This document shows, in pieces, positions 25,312 through 33,610 of a stretch of 50,795 nt of DNA. The notes beneath the pieces were generated by a model. The model saw only the letters and a list, made by a program, of their open reading frames with translations, had not been told where the DNA came from and searched no databases. Origin of the DNA: Brasilonema sp. UFV-L1 (lineage in GTDB: Bacteria; Cyanobacteriota; Cyanobacteriia; Cyanobacteriales; Nostocaceae); the NCBI RefSeq assembly GCF_012912105.1, contig NZ_QMEA01000051.1, forward strand, positions 1 through 50,795, written 5' to 3'. A program made the translations under genes and the position numbers. The stretch's first letter is position 1. The number at the start of each line of letters is the position of its first letter.

Positions 25312-27135
25312 ATGTCACCCGAACCAACTTCTAATCAAGCTTCTCAAGAGAATACACAACAGCAAAGCGAAAAAACAAATCCCAATCAAAATCTCTTTAG
25401 TGCCAGCAGCAGACGCCTATTATCTGGTCGAGTTGGTAGACGCGGATTTCTTGGTCGTGTTGGTTTGTTGAGTGCTACTGCCACTGGTGTTGTTACGGGA
25501 GTCATAGGTTCACCCTTCTCCTCTAAAAGAAGAGGAGATATTGTCCAGGCACAGGATATTGTTGGTCAATTTAACTTTGACTATGCAGGGTTTAGCCAGA
25601 AAGCGTATCAAGTACGTGTTCGAGCAGCGCAACTTGAGTTAGAGATAGGCGTTCCGCCTCATCCGACTAATGGCGATGAAGAACGCTATCCTAACAAAAT
25701 TGCTACCGACACCAGGGGATTACCACACGACGAACGAGGCGAAGTCAAGCCAGAAGCTTACAAATCTTTAATCAAAGCACTCTCATCGCGTAACCCTGAT
25801 GACTTTGAAAATATTATCTTGGGTGGCGGGCGGAAGTTGGTTAATCCTCAAGGACCATTGGCAATTAGCTTGGAAGGGATAAACGCAGCTCAAATAGCAA
25901 CTCCACCACCACCAACTCTAGATAGTGCAGAACAGGCTGGCGAGGCAGTTGAACTTTACTGGCAAGCTTTACTGCGGGAAGTCCCTCTTAACAAGTTGCA
26001 GAACAACACTGACGATCCAAAAGTCCTAGCCGCTATTGAAGACCTGAACAAACTTTCAGAATTTCGAGGACCAAAACAGGGTGGTGCTGTCACTCCTCAA
26101 ACTCTGTTTCGTGGCAGTGTCACCTATGTCGATAAGAATGACGGCAAGACAGCACAACACTTTGTTCCACCTGGAGTAACGGACGGTCCTTACATTTCAC
26201 AGTTTCTGTTGCAGGATATTCCTTTCAACACTCAGTTTATCTCGCCTCTGATTCGTACTGCTCTTCCTGGCAACGACTTCCTCACCGATTACCAGGAATG
26301 GTTAACCGTCCAGAATGGAGGCAGTTCTGGCAAATCTCTTAGATACGATCCAACACGCCGTTACATATCTACTGTTCGCGATCTAGCTGAGTATGCACAT
26401 ATTGGTGGTGCTTTGTTCTTTGGAGCTCTATTAATTTTAAGTGGTGGTATTAACGCTCCCTTGAATCCAGGCAATCCGTATGTCAACTCGAAAACTCAAC
26501 TAGGTTCTGCTGCGACATTTGCAGCAGCGCATTATCAAGCTTTACTCCTATTGGCTCCCTCACGGGCAATTAGAGCCTCCTACTGGCAGAAATTTTATGT
26601 ACACCGTCGTCTACGACCAGAGGCATATGGTGGACTAGTTTACAACAAACTGGTCAACAAAACTGACTATCCAATCAATTCCGAGGTCTTAAATTCCAGA
26701 GCTTTAGCTCAGACTAATAGCACCTTTGGAACCTATTTGTTGCCTCATGCGTACCCAGAAGCAGCACCGTTCCATCCCTCTTACACTGGTGGTGCTGCCT
26801 CTATTGCCGGTGTCCAAGCCACATTGTTGAAAGCGTTCTTTGACGAGAACTTTGTCATCCCTAATCCTGTGGTACCTGACCCCAATGATCCCACAAAAGT
26901 GATTCCCTATAGCGGCGAGCGACTGACAGTGGGTGGAGAATTGAACAAGCTGGCAACTAATTATGCTATTGGTCGCAGCCTTGGCGGTATCCATTGGCGT
27001 TCAGATGGTGCAGTTGGCTTGGCTTTAGGAGAAGAGGTTGCTATTAGCATTCTCAGAGACGAAAGGCTGGGGTACAACGAAAAATTTAACGGCTTCACGT
27101 TTACCAAGTTTGATGGGACAAAAATCACAGTTTAA
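25312..27135 (+). CDS. Tat-exported vanadium haloperoxidase-like protein with altered active site
   Basis: The 607-residue protein carries a twin-arginine signal (GRRGFLGRVGLLSATATG) and a C-terminal PAP2/vanadium-haloperoxidase fold. Vanadate-pocket residues K427 and R435 (WQKFYVHRRLRP), R555 and H561 (RSLGGIHWRSD) are retained. The catalytic loop that reads PSGH in bromoperoxidases (PAGH in other cyanobacteria) is T492-G-G-A495 here, so both the vanadate-binding Ser and the acid-base His are gone. It may bind phosphate or vanadate without halide oxidation, or have another function. GGAGG precedes the ATG, and a terminator follows at 27180. The spacer with the SsuA-type gene carries two copies of the 26-bp motif. 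Confidence 0.85.
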   Translation: MSPEPTSNQASQENTQQQSEKTNPNQNLFSASSRRLLSGRVGRRGFLGRVGLLSATATGVVTGVIGSPFSSKRRGDIVQAQDIVGQFNFDYAGFSQKAYQVRVRAAQLELEIGVPPHPTNGDEERYPNKIATDTRGLPHDERGEVKPEAYKSLIKALSSRNPDDFENIILGGGRKLVNPQGPLAISLEGINAAQIATPPPPTLDSAEQAGEAVELYWQALLREVPLNKLQNNTDDPKVLAAIEDLNKLSEFRGPKQGGAVTPQTLFRGSVTYVDKNDGKTAQHFVPPGVTDGPYISQFLLQDIPFNTQFISPLIRTALPGNDFLTDYQEWLTVQNGGSSGKSLRYDPTRRYISTVRDLAEYAHIGGALFFGALLILSGGINAPLNPGNPYVNSKTQLGSAATFAAAHYQALLLLAPSRAIRASYWQKFYVHRRLRPEAYGGLVYNKLVNKTDYPINSEVLNSRALAQTNSTFGTYLLPHAYPEAAPFHPSYTGGAASIAGVQATLLKAFFDENFVIPNPVVPDPNDPTKVIPYSGERLTVGGELNKLATNYAIGRSLGGIHWRSDGAVGLALGEEVAISILRDERLGYNEKFNGFTFTKFDGTKITV

Positions 27136-27178
27136 AACATTAAGGGCTATGCGTCCAAAAAGTAGCAATTGTATTTAC

Positions 27179-27205
27179 TAGCCCCAGTTTGGGGCTATTT
27201 TCTTT
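27179..27205 (+). terminator. Rho-independent terminator
   Basis: AGCCCC-AGTTT-GGGGCT forms a perfect 6-bp stem followed by ATTTTCTTT, 45 bases after the haloperoxidase-like stop codon. Confidence 0.8.
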
Positions 27206-28254
27206 GGTCATATCTTTGGTCAGATGTTCAATGGTAATAATGCATGAGAACAGCTTTTATTTAGACGTTGCTGAAATCTTAATATGAATTTCACGCATCC
27301 CATTAATGTAGAACTTTCGGATGCAACGTCTCTACAGAGATTTGCTTGCTATCTTTCTTTAAATATGTCAATATGTTTTTTCAGTTGTTTTAAATACGGT
27401 TTGTTTATCAATTTACTGTTAAAAAAGCAAGTCAAAAAAATTATACAAGGAAACAAAATAAGGAAAGTCACTCGCTAGCCCCTAAGAGGGGGCCGGAGCT
27501 AACGCTGCCTACGGCACGCTACGCTAACAAATTCAAAATTCAAAATTCAAAATTCAAAATTAAGGACTCCACGGACGCCACATGCTACAAGTCGGCACAG
27601 CCGCCCAACGCAGTGCCTCATGAATCCGGAAGCTTGAATAATGTTGCGGGACATTTTTTATTGTCCATGAATAAATACATTCGCATGTATCCTTTTCTTT
27701 TTCGGTCATATGACCTTTCTACAGTTATCACAAATTTAAAAACCAAAATCGGTTGAACTTTTTCTTTAGAGCATCGTTATTATGTTCTTTTTTTGGCAAT
27801 TCCCATATATCTTGTCTCCCCTGTTGTTGCTCCACTAATGACTGAAGATGAAGTGGTAATTTGGACTGTTGTCCAAGTAACCAAGGTTCTCCATCAAATA
27901 ATTCTCTTTCAAATGGTTGATTAAACATATTACATTTTTAATTTTTAATTCTTAACGCTGATTTTCCTAAAGACAAACAAATCACATCATTCTGTGGTGT
28001 ATGAATACAGCTACATCGTTGAAAGTAACAATCTCAATGTCTAATCCTGCATCAACAGTATTGTCTTAATACTGATTAACATCACTCCCTTCCTCCTCTC
28101 TTTTTGCGTACTCTGTCTTGGAAAGTTCTGAGCCTCGCTCCGCGAGGAGCTTGCGCTAACGGAAGAAACCTTCGCTCAGACTTTCCGCTGCGTACTCTGC
28201 GGTTCATTCATAAGTATCATTTCTGCAATACAAGTCAACTCTCCTTAAATTTTC
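27206..28254. repeat. Repeat-rich spacer
   Basis: It contains GGATGCAACGTCTCTAC (shared with 12332), a heptamer array AAAATTC at 27529-27562, palindromic GC repeats at 27476-27528, and a fold-back at 28121-28187 (GGAAAGTTCTGAGC against GCTCAGACTTTCC). The only plausible gene is the small frame at 27728. Confidence 0.55.
27728..27928 (-). CDS. Possible small protein, unknown
   Basis: A 66-residue frame starts with ATG and has ordinary protein-like composition (FDGEPWLLGQQSKLPLHLQSL), acidic and Gln-rich, without membrane segment or known motif. No ribosome-binding site is evident, and it lies in a repeat-rich spacer, so it may not be a gene. Confidence 0.3.
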   Translation of the reverse strand: MFNQPFERELFDGEPWLLGQQSKLPLHLQSLVEQQQGRQDIWELPKKEHNNDALKKKFNRFWFLNL

Positions 28255-28278
28255 AAAAAGCCCCCCTAGAGGGGGGGT
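28255..28278 (-). terminator. Rho-independent terminator of the LLM/diiron operon
   Basis: Read on the minus strand, CCCCCC-TCTA-GGGGGG is followed by CTTTTTG. It lies about 30 bases past the stop codon at 28309. Confidence 0.75.
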
Positions 28279-28308
28279 GAAAGAGGAGAACACGTTTTCT
28301 AAATTTCT

Positions 28309-29124
28309 TTACTCGCTAACGCTTACTAACTTGGGAAGTTGAGAAACGGGGATGTCCAAAAAGTAAGCAAGCACCTCTCTCCGCCATGCATCGTAAATCA
28401 CTGGTAATCCTTCAATTTCTGCACCCGTGGCGCGGTGAATAATACCCCAATACTCATTGAGGTAAGCATTGCGTCGCCGCTGTCCTTCTTCGTCCAGTTC
28501 AAGGAGTTGTGCTGCGATTTCCTGTTTCTGTGTAGGTGATGCTTGCTCATACTTACGTTGCCACCAAGCTAACACCCCCAAGCGGTGGTATGCTTCATCA
28601 GGGAGAATTTTCTCAACACCAAATTTCCCTGTTTCTGGGTCGTTGATTTTTGTTGTGCGGCTATTTAAAATCAACTGAGCAACGATATGCAGTTCATAGT
28701 GCAACTCAAACGCCATGAACCCTAACCAGTTACGATGAGGCAAGTCTCCCATGAAGTCCCAGTGCTTTTGTACCCTCTGCTGTATCTGGGTGATGGGATC
28801 GTGTCCTGTTAATTCCCACACTCGCTGACGGGTATGTTGAGCGTGTGCGCCATCATCGCCAATTTGGCGGCTCAAAAATAGTTGCAGTTCTGGGTCAGGA
28901 ATTTGGTCTATTACCTTACCACAAACTTGCACTATATACAAGTCGTGAGCTGCACCACCAATACGGAAGTGGCAGAAATTCTCTATTTCTTCTTGTGTGA
29001 TAGGTTGTCGGGGTGTTGCAGCGCGAGTTGTGGGAAAATGAGGAGCATACCGAGCAATGAGTTTGTCGATAATTTCAATTTCCAACTCAGGTGTCCAAGT
29101 CAGACGAGTCAAGGTTGCAGTCAT
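28309..29124 (-). CDS. Putative diiron (ferritin-like) protein paired with LLM monooxygenase
   Basis: The 271-residue, mostly helical protein is not one I can name. Its His/acid pattern suggests a carboxylate-bridged diiron site: E48 (TQEEIENF), D91-x2-H94 in DDGAHAQH, E140/E144 in FELHYELH, and E177-x2-H180 in PDEAYH. This E...(D/E)xxH...E...ExxH order is that of ferritin-like or haem-oxygenase-like diiron oxidases. It lies 59 bases downstream of the LLM flavin monooxygenase, shares its terminator, and so probably acts in the same oxidative step. Function is unproven. Confidence 0.7.
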   Translation of the reverse strand: MTATLTRLTWTPELEIEIIDKLIARYAPHFPTTRAATPRQPITQEEIENFCHFRIGGAAHDLYIVQVCGKVIDQIPDPELQLFLSRQIGDDGAHAQHTRQRVWELTGHDPITQIQQRVQKHWDFMGDLPHRNWLGFMAFELHYELHIVAQLILNSRTTKINDPETGKFGVEKILPDEAYHRLGVLAWWQRKYEQASPTQKQEIAAQLLELDEEGQRRRNAYLNEYWGIIHRATGAEIEGLPVIYDAWRREVLAYFLDIPVSQLPKLVSVSE

Positions 29125-29183
29125 ATAAGCCTTCAGTAATGAGAATCAAAAATGAGAGTCAAAAATGCTACTGTTGTTGGGTG

Positions 29184-30233
29184 TCAAGTTACAAATTCTA
29201 ATGAGCGCACTCGCGGCATCACCTCTTGGGAGAAGCGTTTTATCTCCGTAGGAAAAGGTTGAAATTGCAGCATAAAAGTATCAATGCCTATTTCTACAAA
29301 ATCAGCTATCCGTGCAGCTACGGTGTCATAGCTGCCAACTAAGCCTGCTGCTGTACCGCCGTTACTCCCCACACCAGGATATTTCGCCATGTTTTTGAAC
29401 ATCACCACTTCCGGTTCAACACCTTTCAAGAGTTCGCTTCTGTCGTCTTGTTTGGTGAGTTCTAACAAATATTCATATTCTGCCTGTGCTTCGGGGTCTG
29501 TTGATCGGGCAATCACAAAGGCTGACAGCGCAAAGCATAGCGGTTTGGATTGTGTGCGTGTCCGGTTTCTTAGGGAGGCGATCGCTTCGCGCACGACATC
29601 CAAAGGACGACCATTCAGGAAAAAGACATCTGCTTCGAGTGCTGCTAACTCTTTGGCTGCTTCTGACTCACCACCTAGATACACGCGGGGATGCGGTTGT
29701 GCGACTGAACGCGGACGCAAACACAAATCATTGATCGCAAAGTATTTTCCTTGAAAACTTACCCGTTCTCCACTCCACAGCCTCTTTACCACCTTAATCC
29801 ACTCCTGAGAATAGCCGTAGCGTTCATCGTGGGGTAGAAAAGGTATGCCGGACTTTTGTAGTTCCGGCATAAACCACGCGCTAACCAAGTTAACGGCAAA
29901 ACGTCCGCCGCTGATGGCATCAATACCTAATGCCATCTTGGCTAGGACGACTGGATGAAACAGCAAAGGCTTCACAGCAGCAATGATTTCAATCGATTTA
30001 GTTGCTTCAGCTAGGGCTGCTGCTGTTGTCCAAGTCTCTAACTGCTCAAATTCTTGATTTCTTGGATTAATGATGTGTTCAGCGATGAGAGTAGTCGTAA
30101 ACCCGTACTCTTCTGCTAGCTGGATGAGTGTCTTTGCTCTTAAGTAGCTTGCGTCACGAGGTTCAAGTGGATGGTTCATCGCGCCACAATTACCGTAAAC
30201 AGGAATCCAAATCCCGTAACGTGGTTGAAACAT
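29184..30233 (-). CDS. LLM-class flavin-dependent monooxygenase (SsuD/SfnG-like)
   Basis: The 349-residue protein fits the bacterial luciferase-like TIM-barrel family in length and motifs: YGIWIPVYGN at the start, LAEEYGFTTTLIAEHIIN, GIDAISGGRFAVNLVSAWF (the conserved S-x-GR-x-x-x-N-x-V), RPRSVAQPHPRVYLGGES and the C-terminal GIDTFMLQFQPF. Members near sulfonate transporters (SsuD, SfnG) cleave C-S bonds of alkanesulfonates or dimethylsulfone using FMNH2 from a partner reductase. A 26-bp motif copy lies 67 bases upstream. The exact substrate cannot be read from sequence. Confidence 0.85.
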   Translation of the reverse strand: MFQPRYGIWIPVYGNCGAMNHPLEPRDASYLRAKTLIQLAEEYGFTTTLIAEHIINPRNQEFEQLETWTTAAALAEATKSIEIIAAVKPLLFHPVVLAKMALGIDAISGGRFAVNLVSAWFMPELQKSGIPFLPHDERYGYSQEWIKVVKRLWSGERVSFQGKYFAINDLCLRPRSVAQPHPRVYLGGESEAAKELAALEADVFFLNGRPLDVVREAIASLRNRTRTQSKPLCFALSAFVIARSTDPEAQAEYEYLLELTKQDDRSELLKGVEPEVVMFKNMAKYPGVGSNGGTAAGLVGSYDTVAARIADFVEIGIDTFMLQFQPFPTEIKRFSQEVMPRVRSLEFVT

Positions 30234-30299
30234 AACTTCTATGGTTGCTTGAAAACAAAGTTTTCCGAAGTCTAGACGCTTAAACTAATGAATTTAATT

Positions 30300-30325
30300 T
30301 ACTTTTATATTATCGACTTACCGTA
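30300..30325. promoter_or_regulatory. 26-bp sulfur-region motif, site F (TACTT-N16-CCGTA)
   Basis: It lies 67 bases upstream of the LLM start. The inner ten bases next to the right half (TATCGACTTA) are identical to those of the site before the aldo/keto reductase at 39331. Confidence 0.55.
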
Positions 30326-30537
30326 GTATAAGTATTAGTATATAACTATTTCACAAATGAAGAGAAAAAGCAAGGAAAATAGGTGAACAAATGTTTACAG
30401 CTATTTTCAGTTCATTGAACCACAGATTTTCGTAGGGGCTTTCGTCTAGCCCATATGTGTCAACTTAAGATTTAAACGCTTGCGTGATAGTCGTTTCTCG
30501 TTCCTTGCTGTACTGCTGTGCCTCCCAATAATTATAT

Positions 30538-30600
30538 TGAGGCAGAGCCTCTGATAGTGCATTCCCATGAGTCGCATGGGAACGAGGGAATGATGGGAGA
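30538..30600. repeat. Dispersed cyanobacterial intergenic repeat
   Basis: The unit GAGGCAGAGCCTC followed by CATTCCCATGAGTCGCATGG and GAACGAGG is a palindromic repeat of a family common in Nostoc-like genomes. A frame reading through it is not a gene. Confidence 0.6.
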
Positions 30601-31483
30601 CCTTCCTAACGACTATACATTAACCTTTTCCACAGAGTGCAGCGGTCCTAATCGGCGTAGTTCCGGTAGCAGCAAGGCAATAACTAACACAACTAGAATC
30701 GTGCCAATTCCGCCGCCTACCACAGCAAGAGTAGGTCCAAAGAATGCTGCTGCTAAACCAGATTCAAAGCTGCCTAACTCGTTTGATGTACCAATAAATA
30801 CGCTGTTGACAGCAGAAACACGACCGCGCAGTTCATCTGGAGTACGCACTTGCACGAGTGTATGACGGATGACGACGCTGATGTTGTCAAAAGCTCCACT
30901 CAATGCCAACATAACTAGGGATAGCTCGAAGGAACGCGATAAGCCAAAAATAATCGTCACTGCACCAAAACCGATGACTGACCATATTAGCGCAATCCCT
31001 GCTCTTTTCATCGGTGGCAGATGCGCCAAGGTGACAGCCATCACCAATGCACCAATTGCTGGTGCAGCGCGTAACCATCCCAACCCAGTAGGACCGACTT
31101 GTAAGATATCTTTAGCAAAGATGGGTAATAATGCTGTAGCACCACCTAACAACACCGCAAACATATCGAGAGCGATCGCACCAAAAATGACTTTGTTGTG
31201 CCAGACAAAATTCATTCCAGCAACTAAGGTTTTTAAAGAGGGTGTTTGAGTTGACAAACGCACAGTTTTCTTGTAGATAATAGCGGCAATTAAACCCGTA
31301 CAAATCATGATCAGTGCCCCATCAATGACATAAACCCTGGTGGCACTTTTTTGTAGTGCGATCATCCATCCACCTAATGCAGGACCAAGTACTGCAGCTA
31401 GTTGGAAAGCGCTACCAAAACAGTATGGGAGCGTGAGAGCCTCCCACTTTTAAGGGGAGGCAGGAAAGAGAGCACGCAGGACT

Positions 31484-31636
31484 TTAGTCCGCAGTGTCTC
31501 TTCCTTTGGAAAGAACAAGACCATCAATCCACTCTTCAATCAAAGCAGTAACAGTCTTGTCTTTTTGAGCAGCATATAAAAGAAGCTTATGTTTTCGTCT
31601 GTCTGATAATCTGATTTGTAATGAATTATTTTTCAT
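31484..31636 (-). CDS. Ribbon-helix-helix small protein accompanying tnpB (second element)
   Basis: The 50-residue protein begins with a strand (NSLQIRLSDRRKHKLLLYAA) followed by two helices (KDKTVTALIEEWIDGLVLSKG), matching the CopG/Arc RHH layout. It is divergent from tnpB with a 58-base gap that holds a perfect palindrome (31663-31674), the same arrangement as the element at 8826-10137. It probably acts as a repressor of the element's promoters. Confidence 0.6.
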   Translation of the reverse strand: MKNNSLQIRLSDRRKHKLLLYAAQKDKTVTALIEEWIDGLVLSKGRDTAD

Positions 31637-31662
31637 AAAAGCAAATACATTGTAACTGCATT

Positions 31663-31674
31663 TATGTTAACATA
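31663..31674. promoter_or_regulatory. Perfect palindrome in second tnpB/RHH promoter
   Basis: TATGTTAACATA is self-complementary and lies just before the GGAGG of tnpB, where binding would block tnpB expression. Confidence 0.45.
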
Positions 31675-31694
31675 TAGTGAGGAGGTAATAAAAG

Positions 31695-33098
31695 TTGTAC
31701 AAAACAATTCAGGTCAAATTAAATGTATCCGAAGAGGTAATGACTTTCCTGGTTCATCAAGGTCATGCTGCAAATAGTTTGATAAACAGCGCTCATTACG
31801 AGATACGACAGAAGCATTATGCAGAATGTCCAAAGGTGGAATTCTTTGATAAAGACGACTTTTATCGTACTAGTTTTAAAATCAAAACGGTAAAGGACGC
31901 AGGATACGCAAGTCTTTGCACTCTCATGAAAGATAATCCCCACTATCAACAATTGGGTGGTCAGTGCGCTCAACAGACATTAAAATCTGTAGCCGAACAA
32001 TACGTAAGTTATAACGGACTTTTAAGTAGTTGGGCTAAGGGCGAAGTCAGTAAACCATCTATGCCAAAATATCGGAAATCTGGAGGTGTGTCAGGGTTTA
32101 CCTATCCTGCTCAAGCAGTTGCTTTAGACATAGAAAATGGAATGTGTCGCTTGCCAATTCCCAGGGAGTTAAACTCATTAATTAAAGACGAGTTAGGACT
32201 GAAAGAAATTTGGATTAATGGTGCAACTGGTTTTATTCCATCACAATTAGTGGAAGTCAGGATAGTGCCGAGAAATAATAATTGGTATGCAGAGTATGTT
32301 TACCAGTCAGGTCATGATGGAGCAATTTGCAGTTTAGTGTTAGACCATAAAAGTGCAATTGGAATTGACCCAGGCACTGCTAGAAACTGGTTAACCTGTG
32401 TAACCACAAACGGGAAAAGTTTTATTATTGATGTCAAAAAGATAAAGGCAAGCAATCAGTGGTATAACAAACAAGTTGCAACTTTGAAAGATGGAAAGCC
32501 ACAAGGTTTCTGGAATGACGAGTTAGCCCAGATAACAGAACGAAAGTACCGGCAAATGCGGGATGCTGTGAATAAAACAGCCAGATTTGTTATCAATTAC
32601 TGTTTGAACCACAAAATAGGTAATGTTGTATTTGGTTGGAACGCCGGACACAAAGATGGTTCTGACATGGGCAAACGTAATAATCAGAACCACGTTCAGA
32701 TACCGACAGCAAAACTAAAAGAACGAATTAAACAGCTTTGTGAGGAAAACGGAATACAGTTTCATGAAACCGAGGAGTCATATACTTCCAAGGCGTCTTT
32801 TTTAGATAATGATGTACTGCCAAAGTATGGTGAAAAACCCAAGGAATGGAAGCCATCAGGCATTAGAAATGGACGCATTTATAAAACGGCACATGGCATG
32901 ATTGTCAATGCAGATGCTCAAGCAGCTGCCAATATTTTAAGAAAAGTAGCTATACAGCTAGGTTTTAGCCTAGTCAAGATAGTTAGGGAAGTTTTGACCC
33001 TTCCAAAGCGCTATGACTTGTTCAGGAATCTGAAAAAGAGTTATAGAAAAAGAAGTTGCGAAGGGGGACTAAAAGTCCCCGTAGCAACAACTGCTTAG
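31695..33098 (+). CDS. tnpB: TnpB-like nuclease of divergent type
   Basis: The 467-residue protein is larger than the first TnpB and belongs to another branch. Motif RuvC-I is AIGIDPGTARNW (Asp). The region GKRNNQNHVQIPTAKLKERI followed by ETEESYTSKASFLDND replaces the usual IEDL block, and the last Asp is in VNADAQAAANILRK. No CxxC zinc ribbon is visible. The acidic residues of EESYTSK may supply the second catalytic carboxylate. The start is TTG 31695: GGAGG at 31681-31685 fits it, and no nearby ATG does. The C-terminal 30 codons overlap right-end hairpin DNA. Confidence 0.85.
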   Translation: MYKTIQVKLNVSEEVMTFLVHQGHAANSLINSAHYEIRQKHYAECPKVEFFDKDDFYRTSFKIKTVKDAGYASLCTLMKDNPHYQQLGGQCAQQTLKSVAEQYVSYNGLLSSWAKGEVSKPSMPKYRKSGGVSGFTYPAQAVALDIENGMCRLPIPRELNSLIKDELGLKEIWINGATGFIPSQLVEVRIVPRNNNWYAEYVYQSGHDGAICSLVLDHKSAIGIDPGTARNWLTCVTTNGKSFIIDVKKIKASNQWYNKQVATLKDGKPQGFWNDELAQITERKYRQMRDAVNKTARFVINYCLNHKIGNVVFGWNAGHKDGSDMGKRNNQNHVQIPTAKLKERIKQLCEENGIQFHETEESYTSKASFLDNDVLPKYGEKPKEWKPSGIRNGRIYKTAHGMIVNADAQAAANILRKVAIQLGFSLVKIVREVLTLPKRYDLFRNLKKSYRKRSCEGGLKVPVATTA

Positions 33099-33610
33099 AA
33101 TCCCCCTTCTTCAGATGGGGGAGAGGTCAATATTCCAAGTTGCTGCATTGCTGAATACTTCTAAAGGAATGAGTTGAGGTAGCCAAGCATTGCTGGCTGG
33201 GCTGTTAAAAGCTTTGGCAACACCACCTAAAAACAGACAGGTATAGACGAGGAAAATAGAACCGTGGGTGTAGGATAGTACTGCTAAACCAAAGGAACAC
33301 AAGGCAAGCATCAAGTCAGTTAAGAATACGATCCGCTGACGGTTCCATTGATCTGCAACATGACCAGCAGGTAATGTCAATAAAATGACTGGAATCACCT
33401 GTACCAAACCCACTCCACCTAAGATGAGGGCTGAACTTGTGCGTTCGTAGAGTTCCCATCCAATAGCAACACTTTGCATCTGGGAACCCAACATTAAAAG
33501 ATTACGGGCAATGGCAAATAAAGTATAATTACGGTAGCGCCATGCAGCATAGGGATCGTGGCGTTGCTTAGACATCAAGGTTGGTAAATTTGTAGATTTT
33601 AGTAGCCAGT

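Larger units (their letters stand above)
31422..33130 (+). mobile_element. IS1341-like tnpB-only element (1709 bp) inserted in MFS gene
   Basis: Borders are set by restoration of the host frame, with no target duplication. The left end has a hairpin GCCTCCC/GGGAGGC at 31439-31461. The right end has two hairpins, GGGGACT/AGTCCCC (33064-33080, inside the tnpB 3' end) and TCCCCC/GGGGGA (33101-33122), and finishes with GAGAGGTCAA. The cargo is a divergent RHH gene and tnpB. The right-end hairpins are the expected 3' scaffold of a guide RNA, and the flanking host bases at 33131 onward would form the guide. Confidence 0.85.
30613..33575 (-). pseudogene. MFS transporter interrupted by tnpB element
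   Basis: The 5' part (33575 to 33131) starts at ATG 33575 (MSKQRHDPYAAWRYRNY) and encodes the first membrane helices to FSNAATWN. The 3' part (31421 to 30613) resumes with SFGSAFQLAAVLGPALGGWM and runs to a normal stop. Joining base 33131 to base 31421 restores an uninterrupted MFS frame (TWN-SFGSAFQLAAVLGP), a segment highly conserved in enterobactin-exporter-like MFS proteins. The intact gene would encode about 415 residues. Substrate is unknown. Confidence 0.88.

Noticed and set aside
30518-30865. Plus-strand frame starting MPPNNYIEAEP
   Set aside because: It combines a known intergenic repeat with the antisense of the MFS gene.
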